Positions 13,780-21,994 of a stretch of 24,879 nucleotides of DNA are shown here, piece after piece. The translations under genes and the position numbers were made by a program. The DNA is from JBEIUO01 sp964549785 (lineage in GTDB: Bacteria; Planctomycetota; Phycisphaerae; Phycisphaerales; UBA1924), in contig CAZJXA010000020.1 in NCBI GenBank assembly GCA_964549785.1, forward strand, positions 1 to 24,879. Reading direction: 5' to 3'. Every line of letters begins with the position of its first letter. Within the stretch, counting starts at the first letter, position 1. A model generated the notes under the pieces. The model was not told the DNA's origin and did not search any database. It saw only the letters and a program-made list of their open reading frames with translations.

Positions 13780-15112
13780 CGCCGCGATCATGCCGGACAC
13801 GATGATCGAGCACGCGCCGGCACGCGGTGGCGGGGGCGGAGCCCAGCGGGGCGACCCGGTGATCCGGCTGCGCGACGTCGGTAAGTCGTACCACGTCTAT
13901 CCGAAACCCGCCGACCGGCTGAAGCAGGCGTTCTTCCGGTGGCACAAGACGTATTTCAAAGAGTTTTGGGCGTGCCGCAAGGTGAGTTTTGAGATCTATC
14001 CCGGTGAGGCGGTCGGGATTTTGGGTCGCAACGGGGCCGGGAAAAGCACGCTCCTCCAGGTGATCGCGGGAACAATGGCGCCGACCGAAGGTTCGGTTGA
14101 GGTGCGGGGCCGGGTGGCGGCGATGTTGCAGTTGGGTAGCGGCTTCAATCCGGAATTTACGGGGCGTGAGAACGTGTATCTGGGCGGCGCGATCCTGGGC
14201 ATCGGTCGCAAGGAGATGGACGGACGCTTCGCGGACATCGAGTCCTTCGCCGATATCGGTACCTTTATCGATCAACCGTTGAAGACCTATTCGAGCGGCA
14301 TGGCCGCGCGGCTCGCGTTCGCGGTCTCCTTTTCGGTCGAGCCGGACCTCCTGATCGTCGACGAGATTCTCGCGGTCGGCGATATCGGGTTCCAGCACAA
14401 GTGCGTGGCCCGGCTTCGGCAGATGCGTGACCGCGGACTCACGATGCTCTTTGTCAGTCATTCGCCGGATGCGGTGCGCAGTTTGTGCCAGAAGGCGCTC
14501 TTTCTGGTGGACGGCCAGCCCGCCTATTTCGGCCCCGCCGACCAGGCCGTGAATCTGTATCTGGGGTACATCCGCGAGCAGACGAACAAGGACGCGTTGG
14601 AAGAGCAGAAAGACCTCACGAAGCCGGTGGCGTTCGCAACGGCGGTGAAGGGTGCCGCGCGGTACGGCACCGGGCATGTGCAGATCGAGGGGGTTGAAAT
14701 CCGCGACGAATCCGGCGAGCCCCGACGGGCCTTCCGCTTCGGCGAATCGATCACGCTCGAGGCGACGTTTGTTCCGCACGTGGACTCGCCCAATGTCTCG
14801 GTGAGTTTCCTCATCCGCGACATGACGGGCATCGACCTGACGGGCACCACCACCTTCGACGAAAAGGTGATGATCGGGGTCAAGGCCGGGCGACGTTTCC
14901 GGGTCCGCTTCCGGTTCGCGACCCAGTTCCGCGTCGGGAATTACGGGGTGTCGCTGGCGGTCACGCGGGTCTCGCAGCGCGACTACTCGGACGTCGTGCT
15001 TTTCGATCAGGTGGACGGTGTCGTGGCGTTCGCGGTGATGGGCGACCCGGAACGTCCGGTTCACTACAAGTTCCATTGCCCGACGACCATCGAATGGGAG
15101 ACCGTGGCATGA
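13769..15112 (+). CDS. wzt: Polysaccharide ABC exporter ATPase with C-terminal domain (Wzt-like)
   Basis: The 447-residue ATPase has Walker A GRNGAGKS (86-93), the signature YSSGM (S175-M178), and Walker B LLIVDE (D198, E199). The N-terminal part has the FWACRKVSFEI start typical of Wzt and TagH-like ATPases. After about residue 270 comes a second, beta-rich domain extending to the end (GVEIRDESGEP, FVPHVDSPNVSVSFLIRD, GNYGVSLAVT), resembling the Wzt carbohydrate-binding domain, which in characterised O-antigen systems recognises the modified end of the chain. Overlaps of 11 bases with wzm and 4 bases (ATGA) with the methyltransferase argue for one tightly coupled operon. The order and fusion are intact. 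Confidence 0.93.
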   Translation: MSSDAAIMPDTMIEHAPARGGGGGAQRGDPVIRLRDVGKSYHVYPKPADRLKQAFFRWHKTYFKEFWACRKVSFEIYPGEAVGILGRNGAGKSTLLQVIAGTMAPTEGSVEVRGRVAAMLQLGSGFNPEFTGRENVYLGGAILGIGRKEMDGRFADIESFADIGTFIDQPLKTYSSGMAARLAFAVSFSVEPDLLIVDEILAVGDIGFQHKCVARLRQMRDRGLTMLFVSHSPDAVRSLCQKALFLVDGQPAYFGPADQAVNLYLGYIREQTNKDALEEQKDLTKPVAFATAVKGAARYGTGHVQIEGVEIRDESGEPRRAFRFGESITLEATFVPHVDSPNVSVSFLIRDMTGIDLTGTTTFDEKVMIGVKAGRRFRVRFRFATQFRVGNYGVSLAVTRVSQRDYSDVVLFDQVDGVVAFAVMGDPERPVHYKFHCPTTIEWETVA

Positions 15113-16575
15113 GCCCCGCGGAATCCATGATTGAGAGTAAGTCGGCCATACCGGGCGCCTCGGCGGAGCAAGCCGGCGAGCCGCGGGCCCAGGGCCAATC
15201 GGGGCCGCCAGCCGAGATCGCGGAGAATTATCAGTACTGGCGGGAGAACGGCGGGACGTGGGCGGATGAATATTCCCGCCGCAAGACGTGGATGGTGTTG
15301 TACCACATCCAGGAGATCATGCTGACGGAATATGTGCTCCGGCACGCCGAGGGCCGCAAAACCCCGCTGCGGGTGCTGGAGTTTGGTTGCGGCGTCGGTC
15401 GGCATCTTCAAAACCTGAGCCGGCTGGCCAACGTCGAGGTGCACGGTTTCGATCAGTCGGCTTCGATGATCGAAGGATGCCGCCGCTGGGCGGATTCCGA
15501 TTTCTTGCGCGACCGCGTCACAGTCGGCCAACCCGTGGGGCCGCTGCCGTATGCCAACGGTTCATTTGATCTGGTGTACTCCGCCGAAGTGCTCGTGCAC
15601 GTGCGGCCGGAGGACATCACGGGAACGCTCACCGAACTCGTGCGGATCGCGCGGGGCCACGTTCTACATATCGAGCCCAGCCCCGATTTCACGGTGGACG
15701 GCACCGTCCATAGCGGCTGCTGGAACCACGACCTGCCATCGCTCTACCGGGCAATGGGGCGTACGTGCGAGTCGCTCGGCCGGGGTTACTCCGCGCACGC
15801 GGCATGGCGGACGGTGGTCGGCGGCACACCAAAGTTCCGGTGGAAGCCGGAGTTGCTCGAACTCTATCAGAAGATGGAGATCGACATCGACCGGGGTTTC
15901 TCGGTAACCGACAACGCCAAACGTGATGCGGAGTCGAAGAGCCAGATATGGCTGGATCGCTCGACCGTTCTCGAGTCGGACCTTCGTCTGTCGCTCGACA
16001 GCCTCCGGATGAGTTCCGCCGGCCTCGAGACGACGGGAGAGTCGCTCCGCATCGCCCAAGCCACGATCGCCCAATGCGTCGCGGCCGAAGCCGCGCTCCG
16101 CGCCGGGCACGCTTCGGCGGAGTCCGCTCACGCGGCCCGCATGGAATCGCTTGCCGCCGCGGCCGCCGCCGAGCGTGATTCTCTCACCACTGAGCTCGCG
16201 GCGGCGCGGGCCGCCTTGGAAGCCGCCGAGCGACACGCATCGGAGCGGATTCTGGCCGCGGAAGAGGCCGCCGCGACGGGAATCCGGACCGCGAAAGCGG
16301 AATCGGAGCGTGAGCGATCGGAACTGGCGGAGGCCGCCGCCGGGCTTGCGGCCCGCATCAGGGCGCTCGAGCACGAGCAGTTGGCGGCGCGGTCGGCCCG
16401 CGAACGCGAACGGACCGCCGAAGCCCTCGACTCTCAGACGCGGGCCCGGGCGTGGAGCCTGGCGATGGACCGCCTGCGTGCGGACGCGGAGGCGGCGAAG
16501 GTGGAACTGGTGTGGGCGAAGGAGCGGCACGCCGCGTTTGTGGATGGCGTGAGGGCGCACGTCCGACGTCCGTGA
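15109..16575 (+). CDS. Methyltransferase with long coiled-coil tail (possible chain-terminator/ruler)
   Basis: Residues 85-200 form a class I methyltransferase core: motif I EFGCGVG (91-97), the acidic FDQS strand, and LVYSAEVLVHV. From about residue 270 the protein is an Ala, Glu and Arg-rich helix with heptad-like hydrophobic spacing to the end (488 residues), a long coiled coil. This pairs a terminal-modifying enzyme with a ruler-like tail, as in E. coli WbdD, but without WbdD's kinase domain. Its ATG overlaps the wzt stop (ATGA), and wzt encodes the domain that would read the modified end. The start at 15109 is favoured over an upstream in-frame ATG because of this overlap. The role is inferred; the acceptor could be the glycan or a lipid carrier. 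Confidence 0.78.
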   Translation: MSPAESMIESKSAIPGASAEQAGEPRAQGQSGPPAEIAENYQYWRENGGTWADEYSRRKTWMVLYHIQEIMLTEYVLRHAEGRKTPLRVLEFGCGVGRHLQNLSRLANVEVHGFDQSASMIEGCRRWADSDFLRDRVTVGQPVGPLPYANGSFDLVYSAEVLVHVRPEDITGTLTELVRIARGHVLHIEPSPDFTVDGTVHSGCWNHDLPSLYRAMGRTCESLGRGYSAHAAWRTVVGGTPKFRWKPELLELYQKMEIDIDRGFSVTDNAKRDAESKSQIWLDRSTVLESDLRLSLDSLRMSSAGLETTGESLRIAQATIAQCVAAEAALRAGHASAESAHAARMESLAAAAAAERDSLTTELAAARAALEAAERHASERILAAEEAAATGIRTAKAESERERSELAEAAAGLAARIRALEHEQLAARSARERERTAEALDSQTRARAWSLAMDRLRADAEAAKVELVWAKERHAAFVDGVRAHVRRP

Positions 16576-16608
16576 CGATCGGAAGTGCGGCGCGGAAGGG
16601 TTGCAACC

Positions 16609-16613
16609 GGAGG
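16609..16613 (+). promoter_or_regulatory. Ribosome-binding site selecting GTG 16621
   Basis: GGAGG lies seven bases before GTG 16621, within CCGGAGGAGCGAGT. It favours this start over the frame's upstream extension to 16585, which has no family similarity. Confidence 0.75.
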
Positions 16614-16620
16614 AGCGAGT

Positions 16621-19020
16621 GTGGGCACGAGTAATTGGCAGCAAATCCCGTTCTGCATCGATGCGTTGATGAAGATCGCGCCCTCGAGGGTGCTGGATAT
16701 CGGCGTGGGATTCGGTCGCTGGGGGATCATCACCCGGGAGTTCTGCGACGTGTGGTTCTCACGCATCTTCAAGGATGAGTGGCGGGTGCATCTGGAAGGC
16801 GTTGAAGGGTTTCCCCGCAGCATCACGGACTACCACCACAGTTTTTACAACAAGATACACATCGGGGACGCCGCGGAAATTATCCCGACGCTCCCGGGCC
16901 CGTGGAGCGTCACGATCTACGGCGACGTCCTGGAGCACTTCACGAAAGAGAAGGCCCACGAACTGCTCTCGATCAGTCTCGAACGGTCCGAGTATGTGCT
17001 CATCAATATCCCTATCGGTGAAGAGTTCGAGCAGGGAGAGGCGTACGGCAACGTCTATGAACGGCACCTGTCGCAATGGGAAGTGGAGGACTTCCGCCCC
17101 TTCGGGCTGGTGAACCACGCGCTGCTTCAGGATTTTCAAGGGCGGCCCTATGGCGCGTTCGTGCTGTCACGGAACGACCCCAACGACCTCAAGTCCGGGC
17201 TGTTCTCACGGTTTGCGTCGTATCCCAAGAGCCTGCCCGCATCGGCGGACATGAACGTCGACGCTTCCACGTCGAACGGGCTTGTGCGACAGGTGGCGGA
17301 ACAGGCGTTCGAGTTGGAGTACATCAAGCGCTCGCACTCGTACCAGCTCGCCCAAAAACTGCGGCGCAACGGCGTGCTCCAGGCCGCCAAGCGCCTGACG
17401 AAAGGCCCGACGCCCAACACCCTTCGCGTCCGCGCGACCGGTGAGCCGGGGAAGGAGTCGCAAGGCACCGAGGTCTGGCTGTTGGCGGTAACCGGGCGGC
17501 CCGACGAGCCCGCCACCCCGTGGGACTTCGTTGACTTTGCTCCCGGCTGGCACCCCCGGACGATCGACGATTGCTCGTACGGCCGCTGCTTCATGACGCT
17601 CCGCGGCGAAGCTTCGGTCGTGACGTCGGCCGACCCGGAACTGCGGTTCATGTCGCACCCGTGGAGCGGGACCGTGGAAATTTCGTTCGCGGGCCGGACG
17701 GAAACGATCGACCTCTCCGCGCCCACGAGCGGACATTTGCTTGTATACCCCGGTCGCTCCCCGATGGTCCCGCCGTCGATCGGCCCGGGTCCCCTCACCC
17801 CCGGGATCGAGATCAAGCCGCTGCCCGGCGCGGAGCATCCGCCACAAGGCGCGGTCCCTGGGCCGCAGGCCGACGGTCGCCGCGACGACCCTTCGGGCCC
17901 GACGCTGCAACGCGCGACTCCCGGTTTCACCCCCGCCCATCGCGACTTTCTAGCCCAGGTGGCGAAGTCTGATCGGCGGGTCATCGCGGTGCATTGCCCC
18001 AAGTGGCTGGGGGTCACGAGTTCGACGCGAATCCTCTTCGAGCACTGCTACCCCGTGCCCAATTCCGTGTCGGAAGATCCCTTCACGCTCACCGATGACG
18101 ACATCGAACTCCACGCCTCTCTGCTTGCGGAAGCCAACGTGGCCCGCGTGGTTTTTTCTGGGGGCGACGAGTCGCACCTGCGGATCGCGCGCCGGCTGCG
18201 GCAACTACGCCCGTCCACGACGGTGGACATGCTCTGGCACGGCTCGTATGTGCAGTTTTCAGAGGACTACGTGTGGCACATCACGAAAATGTGGATCGAG
18301 GCCGCGAAATCCGGGGTTGTGCGGTCGATCTGCACGGTGAAAGCCGGGATGGAGGATCTGTTCCGCGCGCTCGGGGTTCCGTCGGCGCTGGTCCTCAATT
18401 ACGTTCCCGGCGACGTTCAGGCTCCGCCCGTTCTGAGCGACGACGGGCACATTCACGCGGGTATGTGGATTTCGGGAGCGGTGTATCGCAAGATTCCGCA
18501 CGCGATGCTGGCGGCCGTCAAGATGGCCGGGAATGTCTGGTTGCACGGGGCCGGGCTCGACGCCCGCGCGCGCGAGGTGGTGGAAGCGTTCGGGATTCCC
18601 GCCGGTGAGTTGCACCCGGCGCCGCTGCCGCACGACCGGCTCATGGCGGCGATCCGGCGCACCCATCTATCGTTGTATGTGACGTTCAGTGAGTGCTGTC
18701 CGATGCTGCCTCTCGAAAGCCTGCAACTGGGCGTCCCTTGTCTGGTAGGGCCGGTTTCGCACCTGTTTGAGGACAACGCCTTCTTGAGCGAGCGGCTGGT
18801 GGTTCCGCAACCGGATCGCGCGGATGTGATCGCCCGGTTCATCGAGCGGGCCTTCGCGGAGCGGGAGGAGATTATCGCGGAATATGCGCGGTACGCGCCG
18901 GGCTACAACGCTCTGGCCCGCCGCAGTGTCGAGAAATTCATTGACGACGGCGGCACGCTGGAACGTGGCGTCTCGCCCTGGCAGCCCGCGAACACGCACG
19001 ACGCCGCGCTGCTCGCATGA
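16621..19020 (+). CDS. Methyltransferase-glycosyltransferase fusion
   Basis: A 799-residue protein in three parts. Residues 1-190 are a class I methyltransferase-like domain with VLDIGVGFGRWG (24-35) and YGDVLEH. Residues about 230-440 hold a helical linker and a beta-rich segment I do not recognise. Residues about 445-790 are a GT-B glycosyltransferase with GT4 features, including WISGAVYRKIPHAM and SECCPMLPLES with an EX7E pair at E691 and E699. The N-terminal domain resembles sugar-linked methyltransferases of glycan clusters. It would act at the cytoplasmic face, extending or capping the exported chain. GTG 16621 is chosen from its ribosome-binding site. The gene follows the previous stop by 45 bases and overlaps the next by ATGA. 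Sugar and acceptor are unknown. Confidence 0.82.
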   Translation: MGTSNWQQIPFCIDALMKIAPSRVLDIGVGFGRWGIITREFCDVWFSRIFKDEWRVHLEGVEGFPRSITDYHHSFYNKIHIGDAAEIIPTLPGPWSVTIYGDVLEHFTKEKAHELLSISLERSEYVLINIPIGEEFEQGEAYGNVYERHLSQWEVEDFRPFGLVNHALLQDFQGRPYGAFVLSRNDPNDLKSGLFSRFASYPKSLPASADMNVDASTSNGLVRQVAEQAFELEYIKRSHSYQLAQKLRRNGVLQAAKRLTKGPTPNTLRVRATGEPGKESQGTEVWLLAVTGRPDEPATPWDFVDFAPGWHPRTIDDCSYGRCFMTLRGEASVVTSADPELRFMSHPWSGTVEISFAGRTETIDLSAPTSGHLLVYPGRSPMVPPSIGPGPLTPGIEIKPLPGAEHPPQGAVPGPQADGRRDDPSGPTLQRATPGFTPAHRDFLAQVAKSDRRVIAVHCPKWLGVTSSTRILFEHCYPVPNSVSEDPFTLTDDDIELHASLLAEANVARVVFSGGDESHLRIARRLRQLRPSTTVDMLWHGSYVQFSEDYVWHITKMWIEAAKSGVVRSICTVKAGMEDLFRALGVPSALVLNYVPGDVQAPPVLSDDGHIHAGMWISGAVYRKIPHAMLAAVKMAGNVWLHGAGLDARAREVVEAFGIPAGELHPAPLPHDRLMAAIRRTHLSLYVTFSECCPMLPLESLQLGVPCLVGPVSHLFEDNAFLSERLVVPQPDRADVIARFIERAFAEREEIIAEYARYAPGYNALARRSVEKFIDDGGTLERGVSPWQPANTHDAALLA

Positions 19021-21155
19021 CGACCAGCCGCACGCTCTTCGTTTCGTACGAAATTCATCCGACCAACGCCGGTGGGTGCGGTGTCTTGCTCCACCACGCC
19101 GCCGACGTGCTGCTGTCGCAAGGCCACCGCGTCGGCCTGCTGCTCGACCTCCCGGCCGACTATTTCGCGACATTTGTCGAAAAGGATCGGCTCGGATTCG
19201 TTGTCCCGGAGCGTCTGGAAGCCTGGCGGGTCGATGATCTTTGCCACGACTACCCGTTCACGCAGGCGCAGATTCCGTGCGTGTTCCAATGGAAATCGTC
19301 GCGCTTTGCACACGCTCTCGCGGCTCTCACGCGGCGCGAACGGTTTTCCGGCGTCGAGTTCTTTGAGTATTGCGGACCCGGCTATTACGCGTGCGTCGAT
19401 CGGCTCTTCGCCCCGCCCGTCGCGTCGGACGAGGGTGCGCCGCACCCCGGTTCGCCCGCCGCGCCGGTGCTCTTCACTCGCCTGCACGGCTCGATCGAAG
19501 TTCTTGAGCGGTTCGGTGCGGGGCTGTGCCGCGACGAAGGGCAGTTCCGGCAATTCGCGCTCGAGCAACGCTCGCTGTGGCTGAGCGAAACGGTGCTGAC
19601 GCCCACGAAGGCGTATTTCGACCGATATTTCAAGGACCTGTACCGCGTGGAACCCGAGCGGGTGGTGGTCTCTTCGCCGCCGAAGCAGCCGTTCGCCCGG
19701 GTCGCCGCGCGCCCGGACACGGCCGGTCCGTTCAGTATCACGTTCATCGGCCGCCTCTTCCATCTCAAGGGCGTCGATCAACTCGTTCACGCCGCCGTGA
19801 TGCTGATGAAGGCCCGGCCGCATCTCGCGTTCACGGTGGAACTCATCGGCTACGACTCTAGCGAGACCCCGGCGTGCGCCACCTACGGCGAGTATCTCCG
19901 CACGCTCATCCCCGAGCGATTCCGATCCCGTTTCCGTTTCCGGGGGCAGGTTCCGCACGCCCAGATCGCGGACATCCTGGAGCACACGCTGTTCGGTGTC
20001 TTCCCCAACCGGATCGAGAGTTTCTGCTACGCGCTGCATGAGGTGTACGACGCGGGTGTGCCGGTGGTCGTCAACGACCTGCCGGCGTTCAGCGATTTTT
20101 TTACCCATGACCGCAACTGCCTGGTGTACAACGGAACCACCAAGGGCCTGTTCGCGCAGATGCTCCGGATGACGGACGACCGCGAACTCCGCGACCGCAT
20201 CACCCTTCCCTATCCCGTGGCCGAACACCCGATCGGTGATTTTTACGCTGCCCCGTTCGCGGCCCGCGCACTCGACGCGGCATCAAGCGAGCGGACGCTG
20301 CGGTCGCTCGTGGTCGTTCTCGCCGAGGCCGACGGGCGTCCTCCAGCGCTCGACGCCCTCGCGGGTCAGACGCGAACGGCCGACGCCACGCTTGTCCTGC
20401 GGCCCGCCGCGCCCGACGGTGAGGAAACCTTGTGGTGGCTGGGGCGGGCGTGGCACATCCGCGACGCCGATGGGAACGCGGTCGAACCGTCCGATGCCCT
20501 CACCGCCGACGTCTTGGTTGTTCTCAATCACTCTGACCGGCCGGAGCCCACGTGGCTTGAAACCGTGGCCCGTCCGCTGGAGCGTCGCACCGATGTCGGG
20601 TTCGCAGGGACTTGGCGGCGCATCGGCGGCCGCGCCGAGGCTGACGATCTCGACCTCATCCCGGAACTCTACCCGTTCGTCAAAGGCGAGCGCCTGCCGC
20701 GGATCGCGGTGCGGAGCGCCCCGGACTCCCTGCTCGCCGAGATCTTTGACCCATCACTGGGCGGCCTCGGGTTGATCGGCCTCGTGTGGGATTGCGTCCG
20801 TGTGTTCGGCCCGGGCCTGCTTCTCGACCGGGCGATGCTCGACGCCGAACCCGACGCGGTCGCTGTTGCCCACCCGCAGCATCTCAAGGCGCTTATTATG
20901 CGTCACGGGGGCCACTTCGCCGAGCGACTGTCGTGGATCGCGGCGTTCCAGGCCGATCGTGCCGCACGGGCCGAGGATCGGGGGATTGAGGCGGCGGCGG
21001 GCTCCGCCAACACGACGACGTGGCCGCTGGTTTCGCCGATCTCGGTGGGCACCAAGATCGCGCTCGCCGATGAACTAGGCGGGACGACGCTGGCGCGGCT
21101 CGCGTGGAAGAAGTTGAAGAGCCGGATCCGTGACAGGCTGCCCGGGAACGGGTGA
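19017..21155 (+). CDS. GT4 glycosyltransferase with C-terminal extension
   Basis: The 712-residue protein starts with a GT-B Rossmann fold (LFVSYEIHPTNAGGCGVLLH), then the nucleotide-sugar half with FIGRLFHLKGVDQLV and the EX7E motif in ESFCYALHE (E334 and E342), and VYDAGVPVVVNDLP. This places it in GT4. From about residue 420 an extra 290 residues resemble, faintly, a GT2-like fold (LRSLVVVLAEADGRPPAL, LVVLNHSDRPEPTWLE) but lack a clear DxD, so this part may be a degenerate or binding domain. The ATG overlaps the previous stop (ATGA). No export or membrane segment is visible, so it is cytosolic or peripheral. Sugar donor cannot be predicted. Confidence 0.85.
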   Translation: MTTSRTLFVSYEIHPTNAGGCGVLLHHAADVLLSQGHRVGLLLDLPADYFATFVEKDRLGFVVPERLEAWRVDDLCHDYPFTQAQIPCVFQWKSSRFAHALAALTRRERFSGVEFFEYCGPGYYACVDRLFAPPVASDEGAPHPGSPAAPVLFTRLHGSIEVLERFGAGLCRDEGQFRQFALEQRSLWLSETVLTPTKAYFDRYFKDLYRVEPERVVVSSPPKQPFARVAARPDTAGPFSITFIGRLFHLKGVDQLVHAAVMLMKARPHLAFTVELIGYDSSETPACATYGEYLRTLIPERFRSRFRFRGQVPHAQIADILEHTLFGVFPNRIESFCYALHEVYDAGVPVVVNDLPAFSDFFTHDRNCLVYNGTTKGLFAQMLRMTDDRELRDRITLPYPVAEHPIGDFYAAPFAARALDAASSERTLRSLVVVLAEADGRPPALDALAGQTRTADATLVLRPAAPDGEETLWWLGRAWHIRDADGNAVEPSDALTADVLVVLNHSDRPEPTWLETVARPLERRTDVGFAGTWRRIGGRAEADDLDLIPELYPFVKGERLPRIAVRSAPDSLLAEIFDPSLGGLGLIGLVWDCVRVFGPGLLLDRAMLDAEPDAVAVAHPQHLKALIMRHGGHFAERLSWIAAFQADRAARAEDRGIEAAAGSANTTTWPLVSPISVGTKIALADELGGTTLARLAWKKLKSRIRDRLPGNG

Positions 21156-21361
21156 AGCAGCGACACGGGCGTCGGCGGTGAATGTCCACGGAAGGCAGCC
21201 CGGCCTTCGTTGGTAACGTGAGTGTCGGCCTCGGCCCCTGGGCGCCCTGCGCCGCGAGCGAAGCGACCAAACGCCAGACTTTCCGGCGGAGCGCGGTCTC
21301 AATGCCCGACTTGGGTCGACCATGGCCTACCCCGCGCGACGCCCATACACTTCGCCCAGGT
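21156..21361 (+). other. Intergenic region between polysaccharide cluster and metal-efflux operon
   Basis: No recognised gene; a reading frame from 21182 runs through into the Cys/His-rich protein but its first 60 residues show no signal-peptide or family features. The efflux-operon promoter should lie here; I see no convincing -35/-10 pair. Confidence 0.35.
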
Positions 21362-21844
21362 ATGCGCCTCAGCTGCGGTCCATTCCGGCTCATCGTCACT
21401 CTGCTCTTGGCGGTAGCGTTGCCGTTCTGTTGCTGCAACTTCCATTCGTTGCTGAGTGTGTGCACGCCGTGCGAAGCGGCGACGCACCCAGCGGCGGCAG
21501 ACACAGCGGTCCATTGCCATGCGGCCGGCTCCGCTCACGAACACGACGCCGACCATCACGCCGAGCATGCAGCGGATTCGACGGTTGGCGGCGAGCCCGG
21601 ATCGTCGCCCTGCGGACCCGGTCATGATGAGAACGACTGCTCCTGTGGCAAGCAGAACACCTTGACGACGGTCGCCAAGACAACCGTTGACTTCCCGACG
21701 CCCGTCTTGGTAGCGGTTGTTTCGTTCCCCACCCTCGTTGGGTTGGGCGTTTCAAACCCGTTCCACACCCTTGGAAGGGATTCGCGGGTGTCTGCTCGAC
21801 CGCCCACCACGCTTCTGTACTTGCACTGCGCGCTCATCGTGTAG
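21362..21844 (+). CDS. Exported Cys/His-rich small protein in metal-efflux operon
   Basis: From ATG 21362 a 160-residue protein starts with basic residues and a hydrophobic stretch (LIVTLLLAVALPF), consistent with a signal peptide. The mature part is metal-ligand rich: CCC, CTPC, HCH, HEHDADHHAEH, then DCSC. No known domain is seen. Sitting directly before an RND adaptor and pump, it most likely binds or delivers copper, zinc, cobalt or a similar ion in the periplasm (inference), comparable in role to CusF or CzcE though not similar in sequence. The 150-base gap to the adaptor gene holds only a weak 5-pair dyad (CACCA 21848-21852, TGGTG 21860-21864). An upstream in-frame start at 21182 is less likely because the signal peptide would be internal. 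Confidence 0.65.
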   Translation: MRLSCGPFRLIVTLLLAVALPFCCCNFHSLLSVCTPCEAATHPAAADTAVHCHAAGSAHEHDADHHAEHAADSTVGGEPGSSPCGPGHDENDCSCGKQNTLTTVAKTTVDFPTPVLVAVVSFPTLVGLGVSNPFHTLGRDSRVSARPPTTLLYLHCALIV

Positions 21845-21983
21845 CAACACCATCCGGACTGGTGCCTTCCGCTCGTTCCCCTCGCTGCATTTGGGCGTGG
21901 CGGACAAGCGGTCGTTGGCATCAGTCTGTTCTGACACGGTGTTTGCACTCCAAATCCGACCGAACCGAATTGACTTCCCAACC

Positions 21984-21988
21984 GGAGG
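21984..21988 (+). promoter_or_regulatory. Ribosome-binding site for the RND adaptor
   Basis: GGAGG lies six bases before ATG 21995, a near-ideal Shine-Dalgarno sequence and spacing. Confidence 0.8.
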
Positions 21989-21994
21989 TTCCTC

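Noticed and set aside
13742..15076. 444-codon minus-strand frame
   Set aside because: Shadow of wzt; composition His/Asp/Arg-rich and no domain.
18903..20228. 441-codon minus-strand frame
   Set aside because: Antisense to two glycosyltransferase genes with clear EX7E motifs.
21848..21864. CACCA/TGGTG dyad upstream of the RND adaptor as a metal-regulator operator
   Set aside because: Only five base pairs, no conserved MerR- or ArsR-type sequence, and lies downstream of the first operon gene.
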